DNA of 64,000 nucleotides, taken from positions 1 to 64,000 of the forward strand of contig CANTFL010000825.1 in assembly GCA_947650285.1 (NCBI GenBank), read 5' to 3'. Under the pieces are notes generated by a model. The model had not been told where the DNA came from. It saw only the letters and a list, made by a program, of their open reading frames with translations, and ran no database searches. Source of the DNA: Hyaloperonospora brassicae. Lineage: Eukaryota; Oomycota; Peronosporomycetes; Peronosporales; Peronosporaceae. Positions 1-11,900 of this stretch are shown piece after piece; position 1 is the first letter of the stretch, and the number at the start of each line of letters is the position of its first letter. Made by a program: the position numbers and the translations under genes.

Positions 1-61
1 CGATTGCTACGGTTACGATGCATTTCGTGAAGCGTTTTTGGCATTACTCACGAAGACTAAC

Positions 62-360
62 GTCCTCATGATGCGCACTCGCACAATAAATTCGAGCGCG
101 ATCGGTTCGATCCCCGCGACGAGTACTTAGTCTCGCCGGTTGAGCCAAACACTTCATTACGCAGAGTTTTATCGAGGTTGATGCGAGATACAGCAGTCGC
201 CGTATCCGCACCCACAGCTTCACGGCCGGTATTGGCGAGCGACATCGAGTCGGACGGGGGGTCCTACTCGCTTGAGTACACAACCTCTATTTCGGTATCG
301 ACGTCCATGAGACCACCACCCGCAGCAGAAGCTGCGGATGAAGAAGCTGCATGTAGATGA
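62..360 (+). pseudogene. C-terminal remnant of a retroelement ORF ahead of an LTR (left copy)
   Basis: The plus frame ending with the TGA at 358-360 is open for about 95 codons upstream, well before its first ATG at 181. It ends in an alanine- and proline-rich acidic tail containing PPPAAEAADEEAA. A polypurine tract and an LTR in the same orientation follow about 350 bases downstream, so I read it as the 3' end of a Gypsy-type ORF. This copy has a 2-base difference from the right copy near position 90 that shifts the frame at its N-terminal side. No catalytic motif is present. The overlapping minus-strand ORF (44-283) looks like a shadow. Confidence 0.45.
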
Positions 361-702
361 CCGCGTGAAACGGTAACATTGGGTTTTGCAGGCTGCTTAT
401 TAGCAGCATCAGGCGATGAAACGCCCGCTGCTGAGTCCTGAGTTGCTTTCTATCCGGTTGTACGCATCCGTACAAAGTAATTAGTGGTGGCCTTGTTCGC
501 ACAGCTCATTGTGGTATATTGTAAGTTATAGAATGGATTACCTCGTTTGTCAATTCTCTACACCATAGCATGTAAAACTCGTCATGCGCTAAAAGTTGAA
601 GGAAAAATCAAAATGAACAAGTGCTTCCTTTCACACAGAGCGACCCGAGGTGATCACAATTGAACCAACCTATTATTCCACTCACTGAAGTGACTGATGG
701 TT

Positions 703-715
703 AAAGGGGGGTCGA
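703..715 (+). promoter_or_regulatory. Polypurine tract before LTR (left copy)
   Basis: An A/G run with six consecutive G sits directly before the LTR start at 716. This is the expected position for the primer of plus-strand DNA synthesis in LTR retrotransposons, and it marks the following LTR as a 3' LTR. The right copy is at about 54944-54957. Confidence 0.55.
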
Positions 716-1157
716 TGTAACAGGGTGAGCCGTTACGTGTAAATTGATACGAATGTATCAATTTTCGAATATTATCGATTTCGATAATATTCAATCTACA
801 TTACTCGAGAAGAGGTGGTGTTGGCCGAATATTACCCAAGACGGAAATATCGTTGGGTGCTAGACTTATTGTCTGAAGGATGCGGTACATCAACCAAGTT
901 AACCACCAATCGCTTCTGGACGCGCGCAATGAGTGGTGAGCAAGAATTCTAAATAGGAGATTGTAGTTTAATATAGTTAGACCAAGACAAAAGATGGTTT
1001 GCAAAGAAACTTCACATTATCGAATATTGTTCTACCTTTTCCCTAAAACAGAGCTTCCGAGTTCTGTTTACTTCCTCGCGCTTCCCCATGCCATTAGTAC
1101 GTGACGTCGGGAGCACGCAGCCTTGTATTATGTTAACACAAGGTCTTACCAGTTATC
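716..1157 (+). mobile_element. Old 3' LTR of a Gypsy-type element (left copy)
   Basis: It begins TGTAACAGGG and its last part aligns with the U5 end of the LTR at 45211-45603: a CCTTG...CAAGG stem followed by a decayed CCCGTTACA end. A central block (CCACCAATCG...GACGCGCGCAATGAGTGG) is shared with the LTRs at 8252, 44072 and 45211. Overall similarity to those LTRs is low, so it is an old or different subfamily. Two perfect small hairpins lie at 741-764 and 767-792. Confidence 0.65.
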
Positions 1158-1392
1158 TGGCAAGAGCGTGCTCTGTTGCAGGTAAGTATCCAGTAGTCGT
1201 AGCTTTTATTACGAAGCGGAATGATAGTCCATTTAAGATATTGTAGGCGGCTCGTCGACTCGGAGCAGATGATTTTTAATGGCTATCATTGCAGAAAATA
1301 GAAATAAAGGTTTATTCTCTTTTAAATGTTGTTCGGGACATCTTCACATGCCGCTTTGTACCTGTTTAGATCGTTAGATTACTGGATTGAAT

Positions 1393-1577
1393 CCTTTCGA
1401 CGTCTTTGTCCATATCTCAACGGTTAGGGCGCGTCGCAAGTTTGAGCAACGAGCAGCTGCTATCCGCAATTTAGCTACAGGAGTAAATATAGGTAGCAAA
1501 ATTGCGTACAACAGCTGTTCGTTGTTCGAACTTGAGAGGCGCACTAGACGTTTGGGTCGAAACAAAGACGTCAAAGG
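1393..1577. repeat. Large imperfect palindrome with arms of about 86 bp (left copy)
   Basis: The left arm 1393-1479 is an imperfect reverse complement of the right arm 1493-1577, with a 13-base A/T-rich loop between them. Matching blocks run the full length: GACGTCTTTG at the outer end, CAAGTT in the middle, CAGCTG and GCAATTT near the loop. This explains why similar-length ORFs appear on both strands here (1374-1610 and 1387-1623). I treat those ORFs as by-products. Flanks beyond the arms show weak further symmetry to about 1340 and 1635. It could be a fold-back or MITE-like element or a hairpin-RNA source. Confidence 0.75.
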
Positions 1578-3250
1578 CGGAAAAACGATGATTGAACAGC
1601 GTTCTACCATGGACTACGCTTAAATGTGATGCCACACCAACGCAAAATGATCCTCAATTGACTAATATTTTTATAAAAGGATCTTTATTAATGTGTCAAA
1701 TTGTACTCACCGTTTTGTAGCGCTCGTAATTCGACACCATCTTCTACTTTCATCCTAGTTGGCCCGATACAGTCGATGTATTATGTAAATTGGATCCTCT
1801 TCTCACGTTTCTATAAGCATGATCTGTTAGGTCCGTGCGCGTCAAAGGTAAGCGCTACACTGCGCAGGGACCCGGCGAAATACAGGCGTACTCTATTTCC
1901 GCGAGCTCTTGCGTACTCGCCGGATACGGCGTGTTCACTTCTTGGCTATGATACCCCCAAGTAGAAGCCAGGACGTCATTGCCTACTCCCGCAGTGGTGA
2001 GTTAATCTAGTTAGTGTAAAACAAGTCTAGGGGGGTCAACCAGAAGTTTTTAATGCCCCCCGAAGTCTCTGCGCAGTATTGCGCACACCTTCATGTATCA
2101 AAACTAAAATTGTCCAAGCTGATGATCAGAAGGCATTGTTGGTCCTCCACCAAAATTTATCGTACACCAAGCATTCAGGACTACGACACGTAAAATCTGT
2201 CAATTAAACTTGCCGCTTCTGGTCTTTAGTAAGTACAAATGGCAGTTGGATCAGCGACATCTAATTCGATTACCACACTGTTGCATTAAGTGCACGCATC
2301 TTCTTCAAAAATGCTCAATAGTATGACATGTAGTTCTTCGCTCTCTCTTATTTCCGATCTTTCTCTACCGAATGGATCCATGACTAAAAATTTGCACGCA
2401 ACTAAAAGTGACAGAAACAACAATTGATGTCGGCTCCACCGCTACCGCTGCAGCTTAAGAAGAATTTTAGCTCCGCGCGGAGCTTAAATGCTTAGAGTCA
2501 CTAGAAAATTGACGCCAATATTGAATGCGAGATCCCTGTTTGTTGGGCTTTCACATTGTTAGTAATAAGGAAAGTCCTTACCCCGGAATTTACAAATATC
2601 GCCACTTTTCCAGACGCGCTATTCTCTTCCCTCCCGTGAGACAGCGGCGACCCTTGTTGCCAGTGCGGATTCTTCTAAAAACCTAGCTCAATCAAAAATA
2701 GATCAATTTACCTCATCATGGGTAAGGACATGCTTTTATTGTATAAGTGATGCCAACGGTAAGGCTTGTATAGGCATCTGTCGTTGGGCCGTCAGCCATT
2801 TGATCCGAGTATTAACTATACACCCTTGGACACTTCTATTATATATTACAATTGGACTAACTATTTTCTCCCTACGATTCATGCTGGACTTGCTTCTATA
2901 AGCCTGGCTCAAACTCACAATGGCGGTCGTATGCGTCCGTGAGTCTTGTGGCCGCTACAAGTCGTATGCTCTAAATTCTATTTGAAGAAGAATGGACGGT
3001 TTTTTTGACGCGATCGTAATTCAATCCAGCTCCTTCGGTTAGGATGCATATGCCGGTTAAGGAATTAGTGCTCTTCGAAAGTAATGAATGTGGAGTCCAA
3101 CGGATTAGGGAAACAAAGGTCCGCACACCAAGAGAAGGGTGACGCATAGAATGATATTACGCAAGTTAAGTGACCATTCGAGTAGAAGTAGGATCCAACA
3201 AAGGGATATCATGTCCAGTGTAGGTTAAACATCGCGAAAACGAGTCGATA
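1578..3250. other. Unassigned AT-rich sequence
   Basis: I see no gene here. Short ORFs up to 87 codons are present but have no recognisable domain. A perfect 16-bp GC-rich palindrome (AGCTCCGC plus its complement) lies at 2469-2484. The right copy at 55820-57493 is equivalent. Confidence 0.5.
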
Positions 3251-3340
3251 ACGGTCCCTCATCGGAAGGCCAGGTCCCTCATTGTTTACCTCGATCCATT
3301 CTTGATGGACTTGTTCCCTCATCGATTTACGTTGGTCCCA
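3250..3340 (-). repeat. Degenerate short tandem repeat with a GGTCCCTCAT core
   Basis: GGTCCCTCAT occurs twice, followed by TTCCCTCATCG and GGTCCCAC, spaced about 20-50 bases apart. The motif is the reverse complement of units in the 20-21 bp minisatellite at 16555-16790 (GATGAGGGACC), so both probably belong to one repeat family. The right copy is at 57493-57583. Confidence 0.4.
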
Positions 3341-6300
3341 CAAGTTCACATGACACCTGGTTAGTCAAAAGAAGGATTCAGAGCTTAAGGCAAGTATAAA
3401 GTAAAGAAGTTGGAGGATCGAACTTCTTTTAATATCTCAATGTACTGTCTACGTGGCAAGGACTCGTCTAGCTTAAAGAAACGTTTTATGGCTGTTCGCC
3501 CATTCTAAGCAAGGGGTATAAGTTGGCTTTCTGCTCAATACAGGCGCGACACAAGACCAGGTGCAAACAGAGATCCAGCTAGTGTTTGGCCTGCGATTTC
3601 GTCTTCAGTAACACCGCCTCAGAGATCCGGTATCGGATCCGGCCTCCCCTACCCTGTAGTTAGGAACTTAACATATCAGCAGGTGGTTAAAAATCCTTAA
3701 TTAACCGGTGAAAAGTTCAGATGCAAAAATTATCCCGAACTATTTGCTTGTAAGTCCACTATCGACAAAAATCGATCGATTGACCACCTGTTAGCCCACA
3801 AAGTGAATCATATCAGCTCGACCACAGGTATTTTTCTTGAGAGATTGACCTGTATATCCCCACCTCACGTCTTCCAAGAATTGCGACCCACTAGCCGACG
3901 GGTACAAAAAGTGAGTCAAGGAACATACGCGGCGTTTGTGTGCCTCCTCTGATAGTCGGCAGTACATTACAGTGAGAGGTTTAGGATCTCATCACACAGT
4001 TCGAAACTCCACTCTACCACAACGGTGATCGTACCCGGATATTCGGCTAACGCAGGATAGCACCGCGAATCCTAAAAAGATGAACAGGTTAAAATCAAGC
4101 CAAGATTAAGCCAACGACCGAAGATGCACTGGAAGGCCGATCGCCAGTGGAATAGACACATGGAAACAAAGCACAAACCGGACCTTAAGCGTGAACCGGT
4201 CAACACAGTCAGGACGTAAACATTGAAGAGAAATCTAAATATCATCCTTTATTTAGTAGAGTATGCCTTACTTAATTCTATCGATATTGCGTCAGGCGAC
4301 CATCAACGAAATATGTAGCTTGAAAGGCTAAGGTACCTGAAACAAAACACAACATCTTTGCTTTACCTGCACCAAGACAACTAAGAAGGAAAGCACAAAT
4401 GTTGCCCATGTGGTCGCCTCCAAAGCGTCAAGGCAGCTTATCTGGCTAGACGCGGATGTAACATTGATTTAATATCGACACAAGCTTGGTGTCTCTCCGG
4501 AGAGTGACCTTGTTTTGAAGACCCTTGAGATAAGATTGCTTTACCAACTCGGGGGATTAGAGTCAACCCTGCCAAAGATTCAGACGACAGTAGATGCAAT
4601 AGCTGCTCGTATTGCTATCCTTCGAGAAGAAAACTTAGTAGCAGGCGGTTTTGAGCAGTAAAACTTATTTGGTTTAGTTTTGACCACATCTAGACAATGT
4701 TAGTGAAAATCACAAGTATTTGGGGATATTCGTCGGAGCAAGCCCACATATTGCGACTTAAATCATTAGTCGTATGTGAAGGAATCCTGCAGACATATTT
4801 TGACGCGAAGATGAAACGGTTCCTTTACGAACACCGTGTAGCTCAGACACTAAATAACCGGATTAAACTGGCGAGATATAGAATTCGCGAATGACGAAGG
4901 CTTGAGACAGCCCTAGTTCAGGTGTCGATTGTTTAAGATTCCATACAATGCTGAATGTAGAAATGAATACGGTCAGCTCACTCGAGTATTCCCCAGATGA
5001 CATGGAGCTTGACAAACCTCTGGATAAGATGTCAAATGCTACACTGGGAAGGAATCCATGTGACCCTTAGCATTAAACGCTCATCAAACTAGGATCTTAC
5101 AAAGGAAAATACGGGACAAATTAAGACGAGGATCGAGCACGCAGCTCAATGACCACCTTCAAGGCTACATTTACTACTGAATAGGAGACAGTTGGCAACA
5201 TATTGTCTCGTTGTCAAGGAACTGTTGACAAATTTAGCGAAGGACTAATACCGAAACATGGTTCATCCATCTAAAGAAGCCAAACGATCTGTAGTAAAAT
5301 TTCTAAATTTAATTCAATTGTTTATGGATATCAATTGCCCGCCAGTACTAACATTCGAAGAAGAAGTCAGATGGATTTGTGCAAGACAACCTATACCGCA
5401 TACATGTGATCGGACTAAGGGCAAATTTTTAGATCGAAGACTGATCGCTTAAGATAAAATAATTACATGTCGAGCACTACATTAAAACTTTAATAAACCA
5501 ATGCTAGCAAAGCAGTTGACTGTGCTTTGTCTGTCGGATATGAAATAGTTGGAAATAGTGCTGAAGACGCGTCAGTAAACGAAGGCACGACAAGGTAATA
5601 AACTGTTCGGATCGAGCGGGTTATTTTAAAAGTCACCTGCCCTCCCTTTCAACGAACAAGAGACATGATACGCCGACTGGTTCATGTAGTTTGAATGGCC
5701 ACGGATTATTCGAGTTATATAAACTCATACTAGGACAACTCGGACAACGAAGAAAGTTTACGGCTAATGCACCTAATGAACACATTGTATAGAAGTACCA
5801 GGTAAGAGAAGTTCGAGAGACCGACCCGGCCAACATCAACACCAGGCAGGGTACTCGAGACCCCGCACATCTTCGGCCGCTTCAAATACGAGTTTTTCTC
5901 GCTGCGTGTCCAGGAAGCACGGTGATTTGAGATGCTCATAGTGAATGACTGTGGCCACTGTGATAAGAAAGTCCACCCATCGAATTTTTGTATGTAAGTT
6001 TGACAAGGGTGTGGGAAGCCTCATGCAGTTGAGAGGTGCCAGATGAAATGAAAGGACTATATGATTTGTCGGTGGTTCGAACCAACCAATAACGCCAGAA
6101 TGTTGACGGAGAAGGCCGGAACGAAGACACATTAAGACTCTCGCCAGGCTTTCAACTAGTATCAGTCGATTGTTAAATATTTTTTATCTTTGCGTATGTG
6201 GAAAAACAGCCGAGAAAGAGAGGAAACTCCTACAAAGAAGATTCAATCTGTATGTCGAATATTGAAATAAAATATGGTCGATAATGTGTCGATAGATAAT

Positions 6301-8250
6301 CCTGACGATTTTTCTTAAAATAATAAATTGATGGAGTTGAACCTGTTGCCGGGAAGATTGAGGGTTTTTTAAAAATAGGGAATTGCTAAATTCACACCCC
6401 ATTTCCTCAGATTCACACCCTTCATTCAAAATCTTCTATAAAAATTTCGTATTCGTTTTAAGATTTGATTTCTAACAAAGGTATTACTCAATATTCTAGG
6501 CCATTAACTGGCAAGTAATATATAAGAAATATATAAGATAGTACTCACGCTTGTATCTATTCACAAAGTGTCAGTATCGATAAACACGTTCCGGTACCGA
6601 TAGGACGCGTGGCTCGAGGCGCAAATATCGGTCATGCGCGCGCAAAATGCCAAACAAGACGAGCAATAAAGCACACGACAAGCATCTGACGCCACCGTGC
6701 CGCCTGAAGTAACAAATGCGCTGGTTTGGAAGTCGGTCTGAGCTTTACGAGTTTATTTTGCACGTGTTTAGATGGTCTCTGTCCATGCGCGCAGTGATCC
6801 TATTTCTGGATGACACGAGACGAAACGATTTGTGGAACGTAATTAGAAGCAGAAACTAGAACGCACAGCAGCATTTGTGACAGTGCGTAGCAAGCGAAGT
6901 GGGAACACGCAAAATGTGCGCGACAGCTTCAATGCCAAAGTGGTCGCACAAGAGTTGCTCTGTAACGGACCGAGCGACGTCCGCTTCGTTCTATTAACAC
7001 AATACAAAGCTCACTGCAACGTCAACTGCTTCAAGTGCGACAGCACTGCAGCGACTGAACCGTTCGGGGTCAGGTCACACAGGTGAAGATGGACGGAAAT
7101 GGCCATCGAATAAGATCGCTTTGTCTGCAGGTAGTAGCGACTCTCGTACAGATCAATTACTTTGTAGTGTATACAATACATATAGCAGCACATGCACTGC
7201 GTAAGTAGGTAGCTACGTGGTGTATTCATTGAGAAAAAGAGAGAGAGAGACTTTGTACGACGACATCTCAGGTTAGATGTTTTGGGTACGAGTGCAACCA
7301 ACGCATGTAGCGACTGACGATCCGGTCAAGTGCATGCTGACCACCTCGAGAAGAAATTTTTACCTGCATTCCAGCTAATTAGTTGTCAATTTGCAGCATT
7401 TGAATAAGTAAGCGACAGTGTCAGTTCGTGTGTATGTCTATTCGACGTCATCTACTTACTGCAAGATACTGACTCGACCTCAAGATCAGTTTTCTGCACG
7501 TGCTACAACACTTGTCTATCCATGTAGATAAGGTCTCGGACCGCTGGCGGTGTTCTGCATGAAGGAGCGCCTTGCAATCTCAACTTGACTGTTTGAAGAC
7601 CTCGTGAGCCTTATCTTTGAAGCAGCAAAGAATGCAGCAAAACACTCGCTAACACACCTTACCGAGCAGCTCATACACGTGCGCTTATCTCCACATAGCC
7701 ACAGTCACTTGCTGTACTTGTGCCACCAAAATGAACGTATCATGAAAAACATTCGGGTAGCACGGACAACAGAGAGGCAACGGAGAATGCAGTTGTGATC
7801 AAGTGTCCTCGAATTAATCTTTGTATCGTGATGTTTACGCTTGACGAGGTTATGTTCCAAGTCACGAAGTACCCAGTGTCGATCAATCATACAGAGACAA
7901 GGGCACAAAGCTGACCGTGCAGATGAAAGCAAAGTTCGAAATGGCACCAACGTATAGTACTTCGCCTCGTTTCAACAGGCGTATCGATTACGATGGTATT
8001 GATCTACTGTATACATGAACGACAGTACCTACTTCCGTATCCACGTTGTGGTGGCAGTGGTCTTTGCCTCACCAGAACGCGGCTGAAAATTCATCGTAAA
8101 CAAATGTACACTTTGGTCCTGCGTGTGATGGTTAGCGGCGTCTATACTTAGCTAAAGACGGTACGTTCGTGTGAAAATGTAGCCATTTCCTCCACTCAAA
8201 GATTAGCTGCTCTTCGTCTCCGTGATGGAAGTAGATGCGGGTATGTCATC
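3341..8250. other. Unassigned stretch with short ORFs only
   Basis: No gene is supported. The ORF at 4697-4894 (65 codons) is cut by an AAA-to-TAA change in the right copy near 59057. The ORF at 5258-5452 (64 codons) stays open in both copies with one Cys-to-Tyr change, but I recognise no domain. A short GA microsatellite lies around 7234-7249. Nearly all of the divergence hotspot between the two large copies (4.25-7.0 kb) lies within this stretch. Confidence 0.5.
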
Positions 8251-8251
8251 G

Positions 8252-8690
8252 GTAACGGGGCACTGTTGACTACGTACTGGTTGACCAGTACGGAGTATAC
8301 TTCCACTGACGACAGTGGTCGACAGGGCCCTGCTAAGTGTTGCACCAACACAGAGGAAGGACAGGAGACAAAGTGGTCAGACTAGTTTCTTTGTAAAAGT
8401 AAAACTGTATTAATATAAATAAGTCCTATGACTCCTTAAATTATCTGTTGTCCTGACTTAATTATACCAACATAACTATATGTATGATGACGTCTACTCG
8501 CCACCCATTGCGCGCGTCTAGCAGCGATTGGTGGGTTGATATCATCACGATATCGACCAATGAGTAGACCCTTGGGCCATCTCAACAATATCATCATGTC
8601 TTTGATATTGTTATAAGAATTTCGACGTGATATTCTTTATTGTCAAATTGTTTTAATGATCAATTTTATGTAACGGGCTACCCCGTTACA
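8252..8690 (-). mobile_element. LTR of a Gypsy-type element, minus orientation (left copy)
   Basis: Read on the minus strand it starts with the terminal hairpin TGTAACGGGGTAGCCCGTTACA-type sequence (8669-8690) and ends GTGCCCCGTTAC near 8252. It is clearly homologous to the LTR at 44072-44510 over its full length, and to the first two thirds of the plus-strand LTR at 45211-45603. A GATATC-centred palindrome within the U3 part is conserved among the three. No partner LTR is visible nearby. Confidence 0.8.
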
Positions 8691-8940
8691 TCATCGGTAT
8701 CCAATTGCTCGACGCCGGCCTCCTGTACCTCGACAGCGCCCTCCAATGAAACGACAACGTTCGTCTTCTCCTTCTCTACAACCGTCATAGACTCGGCAAC
8801 GGCTTCCGTTTGCGCGGTGATCGTCACAGCTTAAGCCTCTCTAGCAACGTCAGGCGCATCGGCAAATACAGCCGTCTGGCCAATTGAAGTGGCTTTGGTA
8901 AGCTCAATTGAGTCAGTACCCGTCTCGTTCTCGACCTTGT
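8676..8940 (-). pseudogene. Acidic retroelement-like ORF fragment that reads into the LTR (left copy)
   Basis: On the minus strand about 85 codons are open apart from one in-frame TAA near 8833. They encode a Val/Glu/Ala/Thr-rich peptide ending EQLDTDDVTG. The final codons use the first bases of the LTR, and the stop is the TAG in TGTAACGGGGTAG. A polyprotein ending inside the 3' LTR is known for some Ty3/Gypsy elements, so this may be the 3' end of the element that owned the LTR. No polypurine tract is visible between them. The plus-strand ORF 8640-8834 is probably its shadow. The right copy is at 62918-63182. Confidence 0.4.
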
Positions 8941-11900
8941 ATATATAATATTTTGAAGGAAGGATGTGAATCTAAGCAAAAGAAGTGTGAATTTAGCTTT
9001 TCCCTCAATAATACTATGCCCCTAATAAAAGTTTACACAATCCAATATCTCTGGGAAGATCAGCGGTGATCGCGTAAATGTTTTCGAATAATAGGGGTGC
9101 CGGAATATAAATCCAACAATAACCTTTTCTCCTTCGGCAGGCTCTCAGATTGACGAAATAAAATGCCAAGATTGCACTGGTATTGATGAACCCTTGTATA
9201 CTACGGCAAGGCGTACTCGTATCAAGATCACTCAGCACTAGAATGTAGTGCACATCGTTTTACGTTATTCTTAGGCTCGATGGTGTGCTAAGACGTGATC
9301 TCGGGCATTAATTTCTTGTTCTCTGCTGATTCGGTAAGGCATGGTGATACGAATTCTTTGTCTTCCCTATGACGTTCGCGCGCAACAATCTGGAAGTCGG
9401 AATGTTGATGATAATTGAGTATCAGACGTAAAGTTAGTCTAGTAAGAACGCATTCGTGCTGGTGGGTATGTAGAGATATTCCGGGGAAGTCGATCTTTAC
9501 TATATAAACCGTGGGTCACACGAGAAGAACGGCAGGTCATGAATATGACGCGGGGGTGGGACGTCGACAATTGTTGAAGGTAGCAAACGTAAGCTCCATT
9601 ACTATAATACTCCACGATAATACAAGTTTAGGTTGTTGGACCAAATACCAAATTTTAAGAGCGCAAGGATTTGTTTCGGTGGAATCTTGAACATACGCTG
9701 AATGGATAAATGAACGTATTAAGGCCCCACTGATCCGGTCTACCCTCAGGCAAACCTAATGAAAGAGTACGAGAGGCCTTAAATAAAAAATGACCGTATA
9801 AGACCCGTCGTGCAGTTTGCAGGGTACGAAGGCATTGATCCCCAATAATGTACATGTCACACCGACAGATGCCCGAGAAATACAGCGATCGTGTAAAGAA
9901 GAGATGCATCTGCGGATAATAGCCGCTTAAGAACAAATCACACTCGAAGATGAACGACCTGTTGAAGCTAATGACAATGAGGAGACACCCCAGATGGGTG
10001 GATCAGCACATAAAGATGGCCAAGTATGCTATTTTGAGAGCGGAAACCTACAAACCTTAAAACAAATTTGGGATAGGATACCATACCGAAGGTAAACACC
10101 TCACTTAAAACTATTGGGTTGTAGTTGTTACAGATTACAGAACCAGATCGAAATTTTTTCGAAGAGGAGGTACGACTGCGACACATTATATGAATAAACG
10201 GTATCTACTGATAGGAAAATGAAGCCTTACCACCCGCCATCCGAGTAGTATATGCAATATTAATGTGGGAAATGCAAAGTTAATTACGCAACGCACACGA
10301 AACGGGGCCCCTTAAATAATAGAGTAGATGGACGACTTCTCCAATGGGTTGACATCTGCAAGATAAATTCATGCCCTCAAAATCTCTATAGGCTAGTACA
10401 AATGAGATTAATTTGAAGAAGAATGGCGTTTAAATCAGACTGTGTGTCGACTACTGATCGGTAAATGTCTTGACACAACTCACGATCTACTTTAATAATC
10501 TGATATATGAGTAATTAAAGGATCCGTATGGTTCATTGGGATACATTTCTTTTGACATGGCGAGCAGTTTTTAGGTCGTCAGTGTGACCGAGAGGATAAG
10601 ACTGATCTCTGCTTTCGTCCATCTTCTAAGCTGTATAAATGGCTCCGGATGCCACTCAGGCTTAATTATGCGTCTCATACATACCAGCGACGATTGAAAA
10701 ACGCTTTATATAGGCTTTCAAATTTATTAGAGTGCTAACCAGACCATACAAAAGATCTTTTCGCGACGGGGAACAATATGTACAGTTGGGCCACTCGATA
10801 TTGGACCGACGGTCATATACATATCGATGTAATGTTCTATCCAGCCGAAGTATGGGATATATTTTATGAGAAGGTATCTGATAGATGAGTACGACGGATA
10901 GAATTTGCTAGTCAGCGCAGTCAAGGGCTCGTGAGCGTATTGGTACGACAACTTCCTCGGAAGTCGGTCATCTTTAAGGGGGCTAACGGCCCACCTGAAG
11001 GACCTTCAATTTTGGACTTATCTACCCTTGCTGAAAATAATTACGACTATGCAATTGCTTCTTGAAATTGTTTACAAATGTAATAGGTTTATTAGATACT
11101 GTGCTCAATACGCGTCAATTTCAATTAATTGGGAGAGTTGGAATTTAATGCAGGGCGGTGTAAGATAAAGAAAAGCGATGGTGCAAGTCTAAGGAGGATA
11201 TGACTGACTTCATAGTCTTAATTGGCTGAAGATTTTGCCATGCTCAAAATGCAATTGATACAGCACCCATTCCAACTTGGCCAAACTAGCCGTGATCATC
11301 GTCTCTGCGAGTGATTGTGCTATCTCGGCGTTTATAGTATAAGATCGTGAAGTCCTACTCATGACGGTATCACTACGAGCCAGACCGTTACAGAGAATAA
11401 ACAAAAACACATTACTGGGAAAAAAGTGTTGGCCTTACTGCATATAATACTGATTCAAATATACCAGGTTGGTACCCGTCCCCTCATAGTCGTGACAAGG
11501 AATTCAAAGTGGAAAATCTTCCAGGAAGCACGGGCGCCTGGGAAACTGGGACGCCCTATTGGGCCTGTGAACCGTTGATATCATGAAGGGTAAGTCAATG
11601 GAAGAATGATGGTGTATCTATACTATTTTCGCCGAAGTACCTAGACACATCGACTAAGAAACGCGGAGATGTAAGTTTGAAATGGCTAGTGAGCCTTCGG
11701 TGAGATATTTTACAAAGAGACGATAATTAAATACGCTGTAACTCGCCGTCGCACTTGTTCTAATATTCACAAATATCTCTGAGATAGAATAATGCCCCAC
11801 AGATCTATTATCGTTTCATTAATACTGATTTGTAAAATTATATAAAGGACGATGACGACTCTGATATGATCACTACTGATTTACTATAGCTGATCGATGT

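Larger units (their letters stand above)
1..9758 (+). repeat. Left copy of a direct duplication of at least 9.76 kb
   Basis: The whole stretch recurs in the same orientation at 54242-64000. The offset drifts between 54241 and 54244 because of a handful of 1-2 base indels. I counted roughly 55 differences by eye, so identity is above 99 percent. Both copies touch a window edge, so neither outer boundary is visible. It could be a tandem duplication with a period near 54.2 kb, two dispersed copies, or two haplotypes joined in assembly. Every feature listed below for 1-9758 has a counterpart about 54242 bases to the right. Confidence 0.97.

Noticed and set aside
104..114. GGTTCGATCCC, resembling a tRNA B box
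   Set aside because: No A box or acceptor stem fits upstream, and the same bases encode part of the retroelement ORF remnant.
1374..1623. 78-codon ORFs on both strands at almost the same coordinates
   Set aside because: They are explained by the imperfect palindrome at 1393-1577, and neither has a domain.
4697..4894. 65-codon ORF as a possible small gene
   Set aside because: A premature TAA interrupts it in the right copy of the duplication, and no domain is recognised.
6070..6090. GGTTCGAACC, resembling a tRNA T arm
   Set aside because: The stem has a mismatch and no D arm or acceptor stem can be built around it.
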